Shown here: piece by piece, positions 55,020 through 63,357 of the stretch
Layout: each line of letters opens with the position of its first letter
How positions within the stretch are numbered: position 1 is the stretch's first letter
Source of the DNA: Prescottella equi
GTDB lineage: Bacteria; Actinomycetota; Actinomycetes; Mycobacteriales; Mycobacteriaceae
Length of the DNA stretch: 64,000 nt
Assembly (NCBI RefSeq): GCF_002094305.1
Contig: NZ_LWTX01000006.1
Location: forward strand, 1-64,000
Reading direction: 5' to 3'
Notes under the pieces: generated by a model
Told to the model about the DNA's origin: nothing
Databases searched by the model: none
The model's input: only the letters and a program-made list of their open reading frames with translations
Position numbers and translations under genes: made by a program

Positions 55020-55700
55020 TCACCACGCCCGGCCGAGATCCGCGTGCTGACGGATCCAGGTGTGCATCGCGATTCCCGCCGCGACTCCGGCGTTGATGCT
55101 GCGGGTGGACCCGAACTGAGCGATCGACACCGTCATCGACGCGACCGCGTGCCCCTGCTCGGTGACGCCGGGCCCCTCCTGCCCGAACAGCAGCAGGCAG
55201 TCCCGCGGCAACTCGACCGTCTCGATCGGTACCGACCCCGGGGTGTTGTCGACCGCGACGACCGTCAGCCCGTTCTCCCGCGCGAACGCGGCCAACTCGT
55301 CGAGATCGGTGTGGTGGACCAGGTGCTGGTAGCGGTCGGTGACCATGGCGCCGCGCCGATTCCAGCGTCGACGCCCGACGATGTGGACCGCGGCGGCCGC
55401 GAACGCGTTCGCGGTGCGCACCACCGTCCCGATGTTCGAGTCGTGCGCGAAGTTCTCGATCGCCACGTGCAGCGGGTGCCGTCGGGAGTCGATGTCGGCG
55501 ACGATCGCTTCCCGCGTCCAGTAGCGGTACGCGTCGACGACGTTGCGGCGGTCGCCGTCGACGAGCAACTGCGGGTCGTAGCGCTCGTCGGTCGGCATCG
55601 GCGTCTCGTGCTCGTCCGCCCACGGGCCGACGCCGTGCGGGTGCTCGCCCCACTCGGTGGGACCCGCCGCGTCTGCGTCGTCGGCGAGCGGGGTGTGCAT
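55020..55700 (-). CDS. TrmH-family (SPOUT) RNA 2'-O-methyltransferase
   Basis: A 226-residue SPOUT methyltransferase that methylates tRNA or rRNA ribose using SAM. Motif 1 is VAIENFAHDSNIGTVVRTAN with the catalytic Arg, motif 2 LLLFGQEGPGVTEQ, motif 3 VSIAQFGSTRSINAGVAAGI. The first 65 residues are a hydrophilic lead (GVGPWADEHETPMP). ATG 55700. Target nucleotide unknown; relatives include TrmH and TrmL-like enzymes. It follows the lipoprotein gene by 17 bases. Confidence 0.92.
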   Translation of the reverse strand: MHTPLADDADAAGPTEWGEHPHGVGPWADEHETPMPTDERYDPQLLVDGDRRNVVDAYRYWTREAIVADIDSRRHPLHVAIENFAHDSNIGTVVRTANAFAAAAVHIVGRRRWNRRGAMVTDRYQHLVHHTDLDELAAFARENGLTVVAVDNTPGSVPIETVELPRDCLLLFGQEGPGVTEQGHAVASMTVSIAQFGSTRSINAGVAAGIAMHTWIRQHADLGRAW

Positions 55701-55717
55701 CTTCGGTTCCTCGGTGG

Positions 55718-56356
55718 TCAAAACGTCTCGTTCGAATCGGGGGCGACGGTGAACCCGTGCCCGGTCTCGTCGTTGGTGCACGTCACCGACGACGCCGTCG
55801 TCGCGCAGGTGTACCCGAGCTTCGCGAGCGGGGTACCCGGCGCGAGGACCGGTTCGGTGCCGGAGCCGGACGTGTAGAGCTGCCCGCCCGAGCACATGAA
55901 TGCGCCGCGTCCGGTGTCCTCGACGCGGATCCCGTTCCCCCAGCTGACCATGCAGTCCTCGGGCCGCGGCGGCACCGGTGTGGTGACGCCCTCGCACCCG
56001 GCCTCGGTGCGGCCCGGCAGCCGCACGATCCCGCACGTGAAGGTGCCGTCGGGCGAGGAGAAGAAGTACGACTCGTTGCGCTGGAACTGCACGTCGGTGA
56101 GCGTCGTGGTGGCCGCCGCGGTGGTCGTGGGCGCCGTCGTGGTGGTCGTCGGGGCCGTCGTCGTCGTGGTGGTGGGCGGGGCCTCGGATGTCGTGGTCGT
56201 CGGCGCTGCGACGGTAGTGGTGGGTTCGGCCGCCGGTGTCTGCGCCGAACTTCCGCACCCGGCAAGCGCCGGCACGGCGGTCAGCGCCGCGGCCACTCCC
56301 AGCCACGGCAGAAATCCCCGACGCACACCCACTCCTGACCGATTTCTCGACGCCAT
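55718..56356 (-). CDS. lipoprotein with Thr-rich linker and Cys-containing domain
   Basis: A 212-residue exported protein. The lipobox is ALAGCGSS after a signal helix (LPWLGVAAALTAVPALAG). A long linker of Pro, Ala and mostly Thr follows (residues 38-88), a wall-spanning spacer often O-glycosylated in actinobacteria. The 120-residue C-terminal domain has Cys residues in FTCGIVR, EAGCEG, EDCMVSWG, FMCSGG, YTCATT and VTCTNDE, likely three disulfides. Similar domains occur in mycobacterial LppP/sensor-like lipoproteins. Function unknown. Confidence 0.82.
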   Translation of the reverse strand: MASRNRSGVGVRRGFLPWLGVAAALTAVPALAGCGSSAQTPAAEPTTTVAAPTTTTSEAPPTTTTTTAPTTTTTAPTTTAAATTTLTDVQFQRNESYFFSSPDGTFTCGIVRLPGRTEAGCEGVTTPVPPRPEDCMVSWGNGIRVEDTGRGAFMCSGGQLYTSGSGTEPVLAPGTPLAKLGYTCATTASSVTCTNDETGHGFTVAPDSNETF

Positions 56357-56397
56357 CCGCCGTCACCGAACTCTAGTCGTCCACACCGGCACTCGAT

Positions 56398-57189
56398 TCA
56401 GGCGCGGCTGAGTACCTTGTTCGACAGCCGCGCCAGCCACGAGGGCGAGATCCCCGATGCCGCGGCGAGGACCCGGGCCTGAGCGCCGACAGGGAAGTGC
56501 ACCTTCGGGAACCGTCCCCGATTCCGGGTGGCGTCGAACACAGCCCGCGCGACGTGCTCCGGGGTGAGCCGCACGCCCAGCGACCGGGTGCTGCCGATGG
56601 ACATCCCGCGGATCATCCCGGTCCGCACGAACAGCGGCCACACGTCGAGCACCCGGATGTCGTGGCCGCGCCACTCCAGTTCGAGTGCCTCCGTGAGTCC
56701 GCGCACCGCGAACTTGGTGGCGCTGTACGTCGCGAGTTCGGGCTGGCCGTAGATCGCCGACGCCGACGCCAGGTTCACCACCTGCGCTCCCGGCGTCTCC
56801 TTCAGGTACGGAAACGCCGTGTACATGCCGTTCATCATGCCGACGACGTTGATGTCCACCATCCGCCGCTGTGTCTCCAGGGGAATGTCCTCGAAGTGCC
56901 CCGACGCCAGGACACCGGCATTGTTGACGAGGACGTCGAGTCGACCGTTCCCCGCGGTGAACTCGGCCAGACGCAGCCGCCACTCGTCGGCGTCGGTGAC
57001 GTCCAGGACGCCGGTGCGGGCCCGGCCGCCCTGCGCGACGATCTCCTCGCGCAGGGAGCCGAGCCCGTCCTCGTCGATGTCGTATGCGCCCACGAAGTAC
57101 CCGCGGCGCGCGAACTCGAGGGCGGTCGCGCGGCCGATCCCCGCCGCGGCGCCGGTGACGAACACGGTGGGCCGAGATGTCGCTGCCAT
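56398..57189 (-). CDS. short-chain dehydrogenase/reductase
   Basis: A 263-residue classical SDR. Cofactor motif VFVTGAAAGIGRATALEFARRG, with Asp after strand 2 (YDIDED) which favours NAD; LVNNAGV; catalytic Ser in LASASAIYG and YSATK as the YxxxK. The C-terminal extension (VGAQARVLAAASGISPSWLA) matches SDRs of lipid metabolism in mycobacteria and rhodococci. It lies in a run of minus-strand genes with a membrane protein and a metal-dependent hydrolase upstream and may share their substrate. Confidence 0.9.
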   Translation of the reverse strand: MAATSRPTVFVTGAAAGIGRATALEFARRGYFVGAYDIDEDGLGSLREEIVAQGGRARTGVLDVTDADEWRLRLAEFTAGNGRLDVLVNNAGVLASGHFEDIPLETQRRMVDINVVGMMNGMYTAFPYLKETPGAQVVNLASASAIYGQPELATYSATKFAVRGLTEALELEWRGHDIRVLDVWPLFVRTGMIRGMSIGSTRSLGVRLTPEHVARAVFDATRNRGRFPKVHFPVGAQARVLAAASGISPSWLARLSNKVLSRA

Positions 57190-57228
57190 GCCGTCAGGCT
57201 AGGCGCTGCGGGACGAAACCGTGTGCAC

Positions 57229-58383
57229 TCAGGCCGAGTTGGTCACCGGACGCTCGTCGGGGGCCGTGTCCCGGTCGGCGGTCGGGCGCGGCACGGTGAA
57301 CGTCGCGGCGACGCACGCGATCGCGACGGCGAAGCATGCGATCGTGTACCAGATGTTGCCGATCGGATCACCGTTCGTGGTGACGCCGTCGACCGCCCCG
57401 AAGAAGTCGGGCAGGGCGCTCAGCCACAACCCGCCCATCACCACGAGGTACACGACGGCGTAGATGCGGACGAAGTCGTTGGAGTAGGCGGGAACGTCGG
57501 AGGTCCTCGACCGCAATCGGGACCACTGCTTGACCAGCAGCGGCACCGCGACCACCGTGACGGCGACGAGTTCGGCCGCGTAGAGGACGCCGCGGACCGT
57601 GTCGCTGCCCATGCCGAAGACCGTGGCCGGGAGCGGCAGAACGAACACCCCGACCGACGCCACGAGGCCGACCACGACAGTGCGCCACACCAATTCGAGC
57701 CCGGAGAAGTGCCGTCCCCCGTCCACGTGCCGGCCGACGAAGAACTGGACGCACAGCGCCAGCGACATCGGCCACAGCGCGGCGAACACCACCACACTCG
57801 GCAGCGGCACCGAGTCGAAGAACGGCAGGTTGACCTTGTTGTCGAGCATCCACTCCCACCACCGCAGCTGCGGTCCGAGCTGGTCGAAGATCTCGTAGAA
57901 CGCGTGGTGGACGAAGCCGACGCACACCGCGCCGAGGAACACCCCGTAGCGCCGGAACACGCCGAGCATGCGGACGAGCTCGAACGCCAGCGTGGCCATC
58001 AACGGATAGATCGCGATGATGTACAGCGGCAGTCTGCCCCACAGGAAGTCGACGGTGAACACGTTGTGCGCGAACATCGTGCCGAGGTATTCCTCGGTAC
58101 CGAACGTGCCCGGGAAGTAGATGGGCGGCTCGATCACGAACAGGAACGCGGTGGCGCCGAACCACAGCACCAGGTTGGTGGGATCGCCGTGCCGGCGCAG
58201 CCGCACGATCGCGTACACGAGCGCCAGGACCGAACCGAGGACGATGGTCAGCTCGAGGACGGGCAGCGTCCAGTTCTCCAACGCCGCCGGGTTACGCAGC
58301 TCGAAGAAGCCGCCGGCCTCCTCGCACGAGAAGCCGAGCCGGGTCGCCAGGTCCTCGAACGTGGGCGTACACAGGTCCGACAT
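57229..58383 (-). CDS. polytopic membrane protein of a hydrolase-linked operon
   Basis: A 384-residue protein with a soluble start (MSDLCTPTFEDLATRLGFSC) and about nine membrane helices (for example LPVLELTIVLGSVLALVYAI, RTVVVGLVASVGVFVLPLPA, ELVAVTVVAVPLLVKQWSRL). It has conserved-looking charged sites near helices (FAHNVFTVDFLWGRLPLYI, GFVHHAFYEIFDQLGPQLRW with His-His and Glu). I do not know the family function. The ATG overlaps the stop of the upstream metal-dependent hydrolase gene by one base (TGATG), so the two are tightly coupled and probably work on the same compound. Confidence 0.78.
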   Translation of the reverse strand: MSDLCTPTFEDLATRLGFSCEEAGGFFELRNPAALENWTLPVLELTIVLGSVLALVYAIVRLRRHGDPTNLVLWFGATAFLFVIEPPIYFPGTFGTEEYLGTMFAHNVFTVDFLWGRLPLYIIAIYPLMATLAFELVRMLGVFRRYGVFLGAVCVGFVHHAFYEIFDQLGPQLRWWEWMLDNKVNLPFFDSVPLPSVVVFAALWPMSLALCVQFFVGRHVDGGRHFSGLELVWRTVVVGLVASVGVFVLPLPATVFGMGSDTVRGVLYAAELVAVTVVAVPLLVKQWSRLRSRTSDVPAYSNDFVRIYAVVYLVVMGGLWLSALPDFFGAVDGVTTNGDPIGNIWYTIACFAVAIACVAATFTVPRPTADRDTAPDERPVTNSA

Positions 58384-59312
58384 CAGTTCACCCCCGACGA
58401 CACCGGCGCGGCCGAGTACCAACGGGTGCAGTCGTCACCGGCGTCGTAGCGGGTGAACCACTCGTCGGCCAGCACCGGCAGGTTCTCGTGCGTCGGGTTG
58501 TGGCCGGGCATCTGGCTGCGGACGGCGCCGCGCAGCGCGGTGAGCTGCTCGCCGATGGGGAGGCCGTCGAACGCGCGCGGCATCGGACCCTTGGTCAGGT
58601 ACGGCGCGAGGGTGGTGAGCACCCGCTGCTTGACCCGGTGCCGCGCGAACATCGACAGCGAGTCGACCTTCCGCTCGGACAGCGGAACATGCTGGTTGAA
58701 GCCGGCACACGCGATGCGGATGGACTTCATGACGTGCGCGAAGATCGACGGCGCCATCCGCATCCGGTACAGCTCGTTGCCGACGATCGAGTTGTAGATG
58801 ATCAGTGCCGAACTGCGGTGCTCGACCTCCTCGACGAAGTGCCACAGGAACAGCGACGCGACCCGGTCGTCGCCGGGCCGGAACAGGGTGGCCTCGTTGT
58901 CGAGCATGAGCTTGAAGACGGGCGTGAACGTCGCCTCGAGGTCGGCGGTGTACGCGAGCCGGTAGTTGATCGAAGTGCGCTCGGTCAGCAGATCGAACTC
59001 GCCGACGACCGCGTCGAGGGTGTTCTGCAGGCCCGGGTAGCTGCGGATCAGCCCGTTCACGTGCTGGCGGTGTGCAGTCGAGTGGTGGCCCTCCTGCCTC
59101 ATGAACGCCACCGCCTCCTCCGCGACCTCGGGGTCGGTGATGAGGGGCTTGGCCTGCAGGATCAGCTTCACGATCATCTTCTCGAAGCCGATGGCCAGGA
59201 ACGACACCGCGTTCGACATGCTCGACCAGGCCGGGTTGTCGGGGTTCCACAGGAACGGGACGTCCCCGTCGTCGAAGCCGAAATCCATCTTCCGGGGCTT
59301 GAGATCCGTCAT
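58383..59312 (-). CDS. predicted metal-dependent hydrolase (PF10118/COG3687 type)
   Basis: A 309-residue mainly helical protein with ferritin-like di-metal spacing: EEAVAFMRQEGHHSTAHRQH and FLWHFVEEVEHRSSALI carry ExxH motifs, and Glu in LLDNEATLFRPGDD is a further candidate ligand. The family is called metal-dependent hydrolase without good biochemical proof; a di-iron role is possible. ATG 59312 has GAGG upstream. Divergent from a TetR gene with an operator in between, which probably controls this gene, the membrane protein and maybe the SDR. Confidence 0.82.
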   Translation of the reverse strand: MTDLKPRKMDFGFDDGDVPFLWNPDNPAWSSMSNAVSFLAIGFEKMIVKLILQAKPLITDPEVAEEAVAFMRQEGHHSTAHRQHVNGLIRSYPGLQNTLDAVVGEFDLLTERTSINYRLAYTADLEATFTPVFKLMLDNEATLFRPGDDRVASLFLWHFVEEVEHRSSALIIYNSIVGNELYRMRMAPSIFAHVMKSIRIACAGFNQHVPLSERKVDSLSMFARHRVKQRVLTTLAPYLTKGPMPRAFDGLPIGEQLTALRGAVRSQMPGHNPTHENLPVLADEWFTRYDAGDDCTRWYSAAPVSSGVN

Positions 59313-59376
59313 GCGCACTTACCTCGTTCGTCGTCGGTGCGGGCCCGTCCGGGCAGGCCGGGGCCACGATCGCCGC

Positions 59377-59408
59377 AATCATACGATCGACTTGTCATTT
59401 GTATGATT
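59377..59408. promoter_or_regulatory. probable TetR operator
   Basis: AATCATAC and GTATGATT are perfect inverted 8-base arms separated by 16 bases, in the 158-base spacer between the TetR gene and the metal-dependent hydrolase gene. The AT-rich arms stand out from the GC-rich surroundings. Confidence 0.75.
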
Positions 59409-59470
59409 GGTTTCGACGAAATCGTCGCCACCTGCGCGGGGACCGGCCGCACGGCTGGTACGGTCCGGCC

Positions 59471-60100
59471 GTGGCACGCAGACGCGGATGGGGCGGCAAG
59501 CCGCCGGTCGACGACGACGAGGCCGCGCGGCGGATCGTCGCCGCCGCGGTCGAGGGGATCTCCCGCACCGGATCGGCCGTCAGCATCGCGGACGTCGCCG
59601 AATCGCTGGGCGTGATCCGGCAGACGGTGTACCGCTACTTCCCGAGCGCCGACGCGCTGATGCGGGCGTCCGCGATCGCGTCGGTCGGCGACTTCCTCGA
59701 TCGCCTCACCGACCACGTGCAGGGGCGCCGCGATCCCGCCGACGCCCTGGTCGAGGCCGTCGTCTACACGCTCGACGACGTCCGCCGGACTCCGCACCTG
59801 GGCATCATGCTCTCGGGCGCGCACTCCCACACGGACGGCATCACGTCCGACGAGGCGCAGGCCTTCGGGCTCACCATGATCAGGCGCTTCGACGTCGACT
59901 GGGAGCGGCACGGCTACGACGACGCGGCCCTGAGTGAACTCGTCGAGCATCTGTTGCGGACGATGCAGTCGTTCTTCGTCTCCCCCGGCAACCCGCAGCG
60001 CCCGGACGCCGAACTACGCCGTTACCTGCAGCGATGGCTCGCTCCGGTGATCGTCGCGCAGCCCGGTTACGACGCTGCCGGGCGCACTTCGGACGACTAG
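59471..60100 (+). CDS. TetR/AcrR family transcriptional regulator
   Basis: A 209-residue TetR-type repressor. The N-terminal HTH (about residues 20-68) contains RIVAAAVEGISRTGSAVSIA, DVAESLGVIRQTVYRYFPS and ADALMRASA; the rest is the helical ligand domain (HVQGRRDPADALVEAVVYTL). GTG 59471 gives the common basic tail (VARRRGWGGKP). Divergent from the metal-dependent hydrolase operon and next to the AATCATAC repeat, so it probably represses that operon. Confidence 0.9.
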   Translation: MARRRGWGGKPPVDDDEAARRIVAAAVEGISRTGSAVSIADVAESLGVIRQTVYRYFPSADALMRASAIASVGDFLDRLTDHVQGRRDPADALVEAVVYTLDDVRRTPHLGIMLSGAHSHTDGITSDEAQAFGLTMIRRFDVDWERHGYDDAALSELVEHLLRTMQSFFVSPGNPQRPDAELRRYLQRWLAPVIVAQPGYDAAGRTSDD

Positions 60101-60127
60101 GCTGGGTGGCGTCAAGAAGAGAAGGCC

Positions 60128-60574
60128 ATGAATCACCCACGCATCGTTCGCACCGTCTGCTTCATCACCGTCGGCTACCTCATCGTGCTGTCGGCCTGGC
60201 TCGGCTGGCTCGTCGAGCACACTCCCGAGGGCACGATCCCGTACCAGATCGGCGGTCTTCTCGCGGCGTACGGCTCCATCCTCGGGCTGGGCATGATGTG
60301 GGCCGACCGCCCCACCCGGTCCGAGCGCAAACTGGCCAGGCACGGGATCGAGGGATGGGCGACCATCCGCCGCGCGCAACCGCTGCGCCGGACGGTCGAC
60401 AACGGCCAGCTCACCGAACTCGATCTGGCGCTGACGGTGCCCGGATCCGAGTCGTACACCGGCACCGTGGTTTACGAGGTCGCGCGCGAGTTCCGCGAGC
60501 GCTTCCTCCCGGGCGAGACGATCTCGATCCGCGTCGACCCGCGCAATCGCGATCGAATCCTGATCTACCCCTAG
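60128..60574 (+). CDS. small membrane protein with DUF3592-like exported/cytoplasmic domain
   Basis: A 148-residue protein with two membrane helices (FITVGYLIVLSAWLGWLV, IGGLLAAYGSILGLGMMW) and a C-terminal beta domain (ATIRRAQPLRRTVDNGQL, VPGSESYTGTVVYEV, ETISIRVDPRNRDRILIYP) that ends with the strand typical of DUF3592. GAAGG precedes ATG 60128 at 27 bases after the TetR stop. Its stop codon overlaps that of the convergent YhhN gene by 4 bases. Function unknown. Confidence 0.75.
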   Translation: MNHPRIVRTVCFITVGYLIVLSAWLGWLVEHTPEGTIPYQIGGLLAAYGSILGLGMMWADRPTRSERKLARHGIEGWATIRRAQPLRRTVDNGQLTELDLALTVPGSESYTGTVVYEVAREFRERFLPGETISIRVDPRNRDRILIYP

Positions 60575-61308
60575 CCCATTCGCTTCCGGGCGTGTCGGCC
60601 CAACTCGATCATCCCCTCGACGAGCAGCAGTTGCGCGGCCGCGTACGAGGCGAGGATCGCGCCCTCGGCCACGGCCCGCGTCTTCTCGCCGCGCAGGAAG
60701 AGCTTGCGCACCACGATCGTTCCGTCGGAGCCGGTGAAGAGGAGCCCGCCGAGGCCGAGCCAGCTGCGGCGGTCGCCGCGGTTGGGCATCGGCAGTCCCG
60801 CGACGTCCGAGGCGCCGGGCGCGAGCGCGGGATCGGCGGCGAGCGTCGCGGTGGTGCCGAGCAGCGCCCCGTACCCGGTGAGGGTCTTCGCGACGGCGGG
60901 AGCTTTCGCGTGCAACAGGGTTGACGCGCCCGCCCAGGCACCGAGTCGCGGGAGAACCGCCGCCCGCCGCGGCTTGGCGCCCCGACGGACCAGCAACGAC
61001 GAATACGTCGTCTGCATGACGCCGAACGACGTGGCGCCGCGGCGCAGGCGGGCGTCGACGTCGGGGTCGATCATGAACACGTCACCGACGGTGGCGGCGG
61101 CCAGGCCCGCCACGAGCAGCGCGGCGTCGGCGGTGTCCAGGTCGTCGCGCCGGCGCAGGACCCGGGTCGCGAGCGCGGGCGCGATCAACGGCTTCGCCAC
61201 CTGCTGGACCCGCTCCCGTCCGGTGACCGCACCGAAGATCGTCGCCGCCGTCGCCCCGGCGAACACCGCGTGCTCGAGTCCCCACTTCTTGCCGCTCGCG
61301 AATGCCAT
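60571..61308 (-). CDS. YhhN-like (lysoplasmalogenase-type) membrane protein
   Basis: A 245-residue integral membrane protein of the YhhN/TMEM86 group with about seven helices. Recognisable are LLVAGLAAATVGDVFMIDPD (the conserved GDxx segment), RRGATSFGVMQTTYSSLLVR and the C-terminal ILASYAAAQLLLVEGMIEL. TMEM86 cleaves lysoplasmalogens; the bacterial function is unproven. ATG 61308 has GGAG with a 5-base spacer. Upstream lies a family C palindrome. Confidence 0.8.
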   Translation of the reverse strand: MAFASGKKWGLEHAVFAGATAATIFGAVTGRERVQQVAKPLIAPALATRVLRRRDDLDTADAALLVAGLAAATVGDVFMIDPDVDARLRRGATSFGVMQTTYSSLLVRRGAKPRRAAVLPRLGAWAGASTLLHAKAPAVAKTLTGYGALLGTTATLAADPALAPGASDVAGLPMPNRGDRRSWLGLGGLLFTGSDGTIVVRKLFLRGEKTRAVAEGAILASYAAAQLLLVEGMIELGRHARKRMG

Positions 61309-61416
61309 GCCCACTCCTCGTGTCCGATCCGGCACGACGGCCTTCGCTGGGAGCGCCGTGTCCGATTTCGCACGACCGTACCGCCGCGCCTCTCCCTTCC
61401 CTGCCTTTCCCCTCCC

Positions 61417-61479
61417 CGCGTTTTGCGCACTTGTCGCGGTTTCCGGGGCGCCGAACCCGCGACAAGTGCGCAAAACGCG
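61417..61479. repeat. 63-bp palindrome, family C copy 2, in a divergent spacer
   Basis: Twenty-one-base perfect arms (inner part GTTTTGCGCACTTGTCGC) around a 21-base centre. It lies between the divergent YhhN (start 61308) and MarR (start 61523) genes, where a terminator has no obvious use. A pyrimidine-rich strand (TCTCCCTTCCCTGCCTTTCC) leads into it, as at copy 3. Confidence 0.9.
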
Positions 61480-61484
61480 AGGGG

Positions 61485-61520
61485 TAGACATAGATAGTTA
61501 GCTTATGTAATTATTATCTT
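61485..61520. promoter_or_regulatory. AT-rich promoter/operator before the MarR gene
   Basis: About 35 bases of AT-rich sequence with an imperfect inverted repeat AGATA...TATCT enclosing TTAGCTTATGTAA, next to the MarR start. Such sites are usual targets of MarR autoregulation. TTATGT may overlap a -10 element. Confidence 0.5.
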
Positions 61521-61522
61521 CC

Positions 61523-61969
61523 GTGAGTTCCACCGATCCGCAGTTCCGAGACCTGCTCGTCGAGCTGGTGAGCAACGCCCACCGGTTCACCCGACTCGCG
61601 TCGGCACTCTCCGTCGACGACCGCCCCCGGCCGTGGATGCGGGCACTGTCACTACTCGAGGAGCAGGGCCCCATCCGGATCAGCACCTTCGCGCGCCTCG
61701 ACCGCTGTTCCCAGCCGTCGGCGACGGCGCTGCTCAAGCGCCTCGGCGAGGAGGGGCTGGTATCGCGCCAGACGGATCCCGACGACTGCCGGGCCGTCCT
61801 CGTCGGCATCAGCGACGACGGACGACGCTGGCTCGCCGAGGCCCGCCACGAGGTCGCCGACGCGCTGACGCCACACTTCGCGCACCTCGAGCCGGAGCAG
61901 GTAGCCCGCATCTCGGACGGACTGGGTGAACTCCGGGCGATCATCCGGACCGCCGCAGCAGAGCGCTGA
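61523..61969 (+). CDS. MarR-family transcriptional regulator
   Basis: A 148-residue winged-helix protein: LVELVSNAHRFTRLASAL, ALSLLEEQGPIRISTFARLD, CSQPSATALLKRLGEEGLV (recognition helix) and SRQTDPDDCRAVLVGISDDG (wing). GTG 61523. The following MFS transporter gene starts 29 bases after its stop and is probably its target, an arrangement common for drug-responsive MarR repressors. Confidence 0.9.
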   Translation: MSSTDPQFRDLLVELVSNAHRFTRLASALSVDDRPRPWMRALSLLEEQGPIRISTFARLDRCSQPSATALLKRLGEEGLVSRQTDPDDCRAVLVGISDDGRRWLAEARHEVADALTPHFAHLEPEQVARISDGLGELRAIIRTAAAER

Positions 61970-61998
61970 CCACCACGACATCACCCGAGGAGGGATAC

Positions 61999-63243
61999 GT
62001 GAGCACCACGACCGCACCGGCCGCGAGCAAGCCGAGCATCCTGCATCAACCGAAAGCGGTGTGGGCCGTCGCCTTCGCCAGCGTCATCGCCTTCATGGGC
62101 ATCGGGCTCGTCGACCCGATCCTCAAGCCCATCGCCGAACAGCTCGACGCCACCCCGTCGCAGGTGTCGCTGCTGTTCACCAGCTACATGCTGGTCACGG
62201 GCGTCGCCATGCTGTTCACCGGCATGATCTCGAGCCGCATCGGAGCCAAGAAGACGCTGCTGTGGGGCCTGGCGATCATCGTGGTGTTCGCGGCGGCGGC
62301 CGGCACGTCGGACACCATCAACCAGATCGTCGGCTTCCGTGCCGGCTGGGGTCTGGGCAACGCACTGTTCATCGCGACCGCCCTCGCGGCGATCGTCGGC
62401 GCTGCCAGTGGCGGTGTCGCACAGGCGATCATCCTGTACGAGGCGGCGCTCGGCATCGGTATCGCCGTCGGACCGCTGGTCGGTGGAGTGCTCGGCAACA
62501 TCAGCTGGCGCGCACCGTTCTTCGGTGTCGCGACGCTCATGGCCATCGCCTTCATCCTGATCATGGTGATGCTGCCCAAGGCGCCCAAGCCGACGCACCG
62601 GACCTCGCTGGCCGCACCGTTCCTCGCGTTGCGCCACCGCGGTCTGCTGACGGTCGCGATCACCGCGCTGCTCTACAACTACGGCTTCTTCACGCTGCTC
62701 GCCTACACCCCGTTCCCGCTGGACATGGGCGCGTACTCGATCGGCTTCATCTTCTTCGGCTGGGGTGTGGCGCTGGCGATCGCGTCGGTGTTCCTGGCCC
62801 CGCGCCTACAGCGCCGCTTCGGCACGCTGCCGATGATGATCGCCGCCCTCAGCCTGTTCGCCGTCGACCTCGCGGCGATGGCACTGTTCACCGACTCCAA
62901 GCCGGCACTGGTGGTGTGCGTCGTCCTGGCGGGACTGTTCCTGGGCGTCAACAACACCCTCATCACCGAGACCGTGATGATCTCGGCGCCGGTCGAACGT
63001 TCGACGGCGTCGGCCGCGTACAGCTTCGTCCGCTTCGTCGGCGGCGCAGCGGCTCCGTACGTCGCCGGCAAGCTCGGCGAGCACAACGTGCACGTGCCGT
63101 TCTGGGTGGGCGCCGGATGCACCGTCCTGGGCATCCTGGTCCTCGCCACGGGACGAAAGGTGCTGGCGCACGTCGACGATCACGATCCCGAACCGCACAG
63201 CGTCGAGGAGGCCGTCGCCGTCACGGTCGGCGACGCCGACTGA
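61999..63243 (+). CDS. major facilitator superfamily efflux transporter
   Basis: A 414-residue MFS protein with 12 predicted helices. Motif A region is GMISSRIGAKKTLLWGLAII, motif C-like GIAVGPLVGGVLGNISWRAP typical of drug/H+ antiporters. The middle loop (KAPKPTHRTSLAAPFLALRH) and acidic tail (VDDHDPEPHSVEEAV) are cytoplasmic. GTG 61999 with GAGGAGG at 61987. In an operon with the MarR gene; substrate unknown but a drug or toxic organic is likely. Confidence 0.9.
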   Translation: MSTTTAPAASKPSILHQPKAVWAVAFASVIAFMGIGLVDPILKPIAEQLDATPSQVSLLFTSYMLVTGVAMLFTGMISSRIGAKKTLLWGLAIIVVFAAAAGTSDTINQIVGFRAGWGLGNALFIATALAAIVGAASGGVAQAIILYEAALGIGIAVGPLVGGVLGNISWRAPFFGVATLMAIAFILIMVMLPKAPKPTHRTSLAAPFLALRHRGLLTVAITALLYNYGFFTLLAYTPFPLDMGAYSIGFIFFGWGVALAIASVFLAPRLQRRFGTLPMMIAALSLFAVDLAAMALFTDSKPALVVCVVLAGLFLGVNNTLITETVMISAPVERSTASAAYSFVRFVGGAAAPYVAGKLGEHNVHVPFWVGAGCTVLGILVLATGRKVLAHVDDHDPEPHSVEEAVAVTVGDAD

Positions 63244-63286
63244 GGTCGGTACCCTTCCCCCTCCCCCTCCCTGTCCCCCTCCCCCT

Positions 63287-63349
63287 CGCGTTTTGCGCAC
63301 TTGTCGCGGAAATCCCGGTGCCCCGGGCGCGACAAGTGCGCAAAACGCG
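63287..63349. repeat. 63-bp palindrome, family C copy 3, between convergent genes
   Basis: Arms are identical to copy 2 over 21 bases; only the 21-base centre differs. It lies between the stops of the MFS gene and the NTF2-like gene. A pyrimidine-rich strand of about 40 bases (CTTCCCCCTCCCCCTCCCTG and more) leads into it. With copy 2 it brackets the MarR-MFS pair. Confidence 0.9.
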
Positions 63350-63357
63350 TTCGGGGG

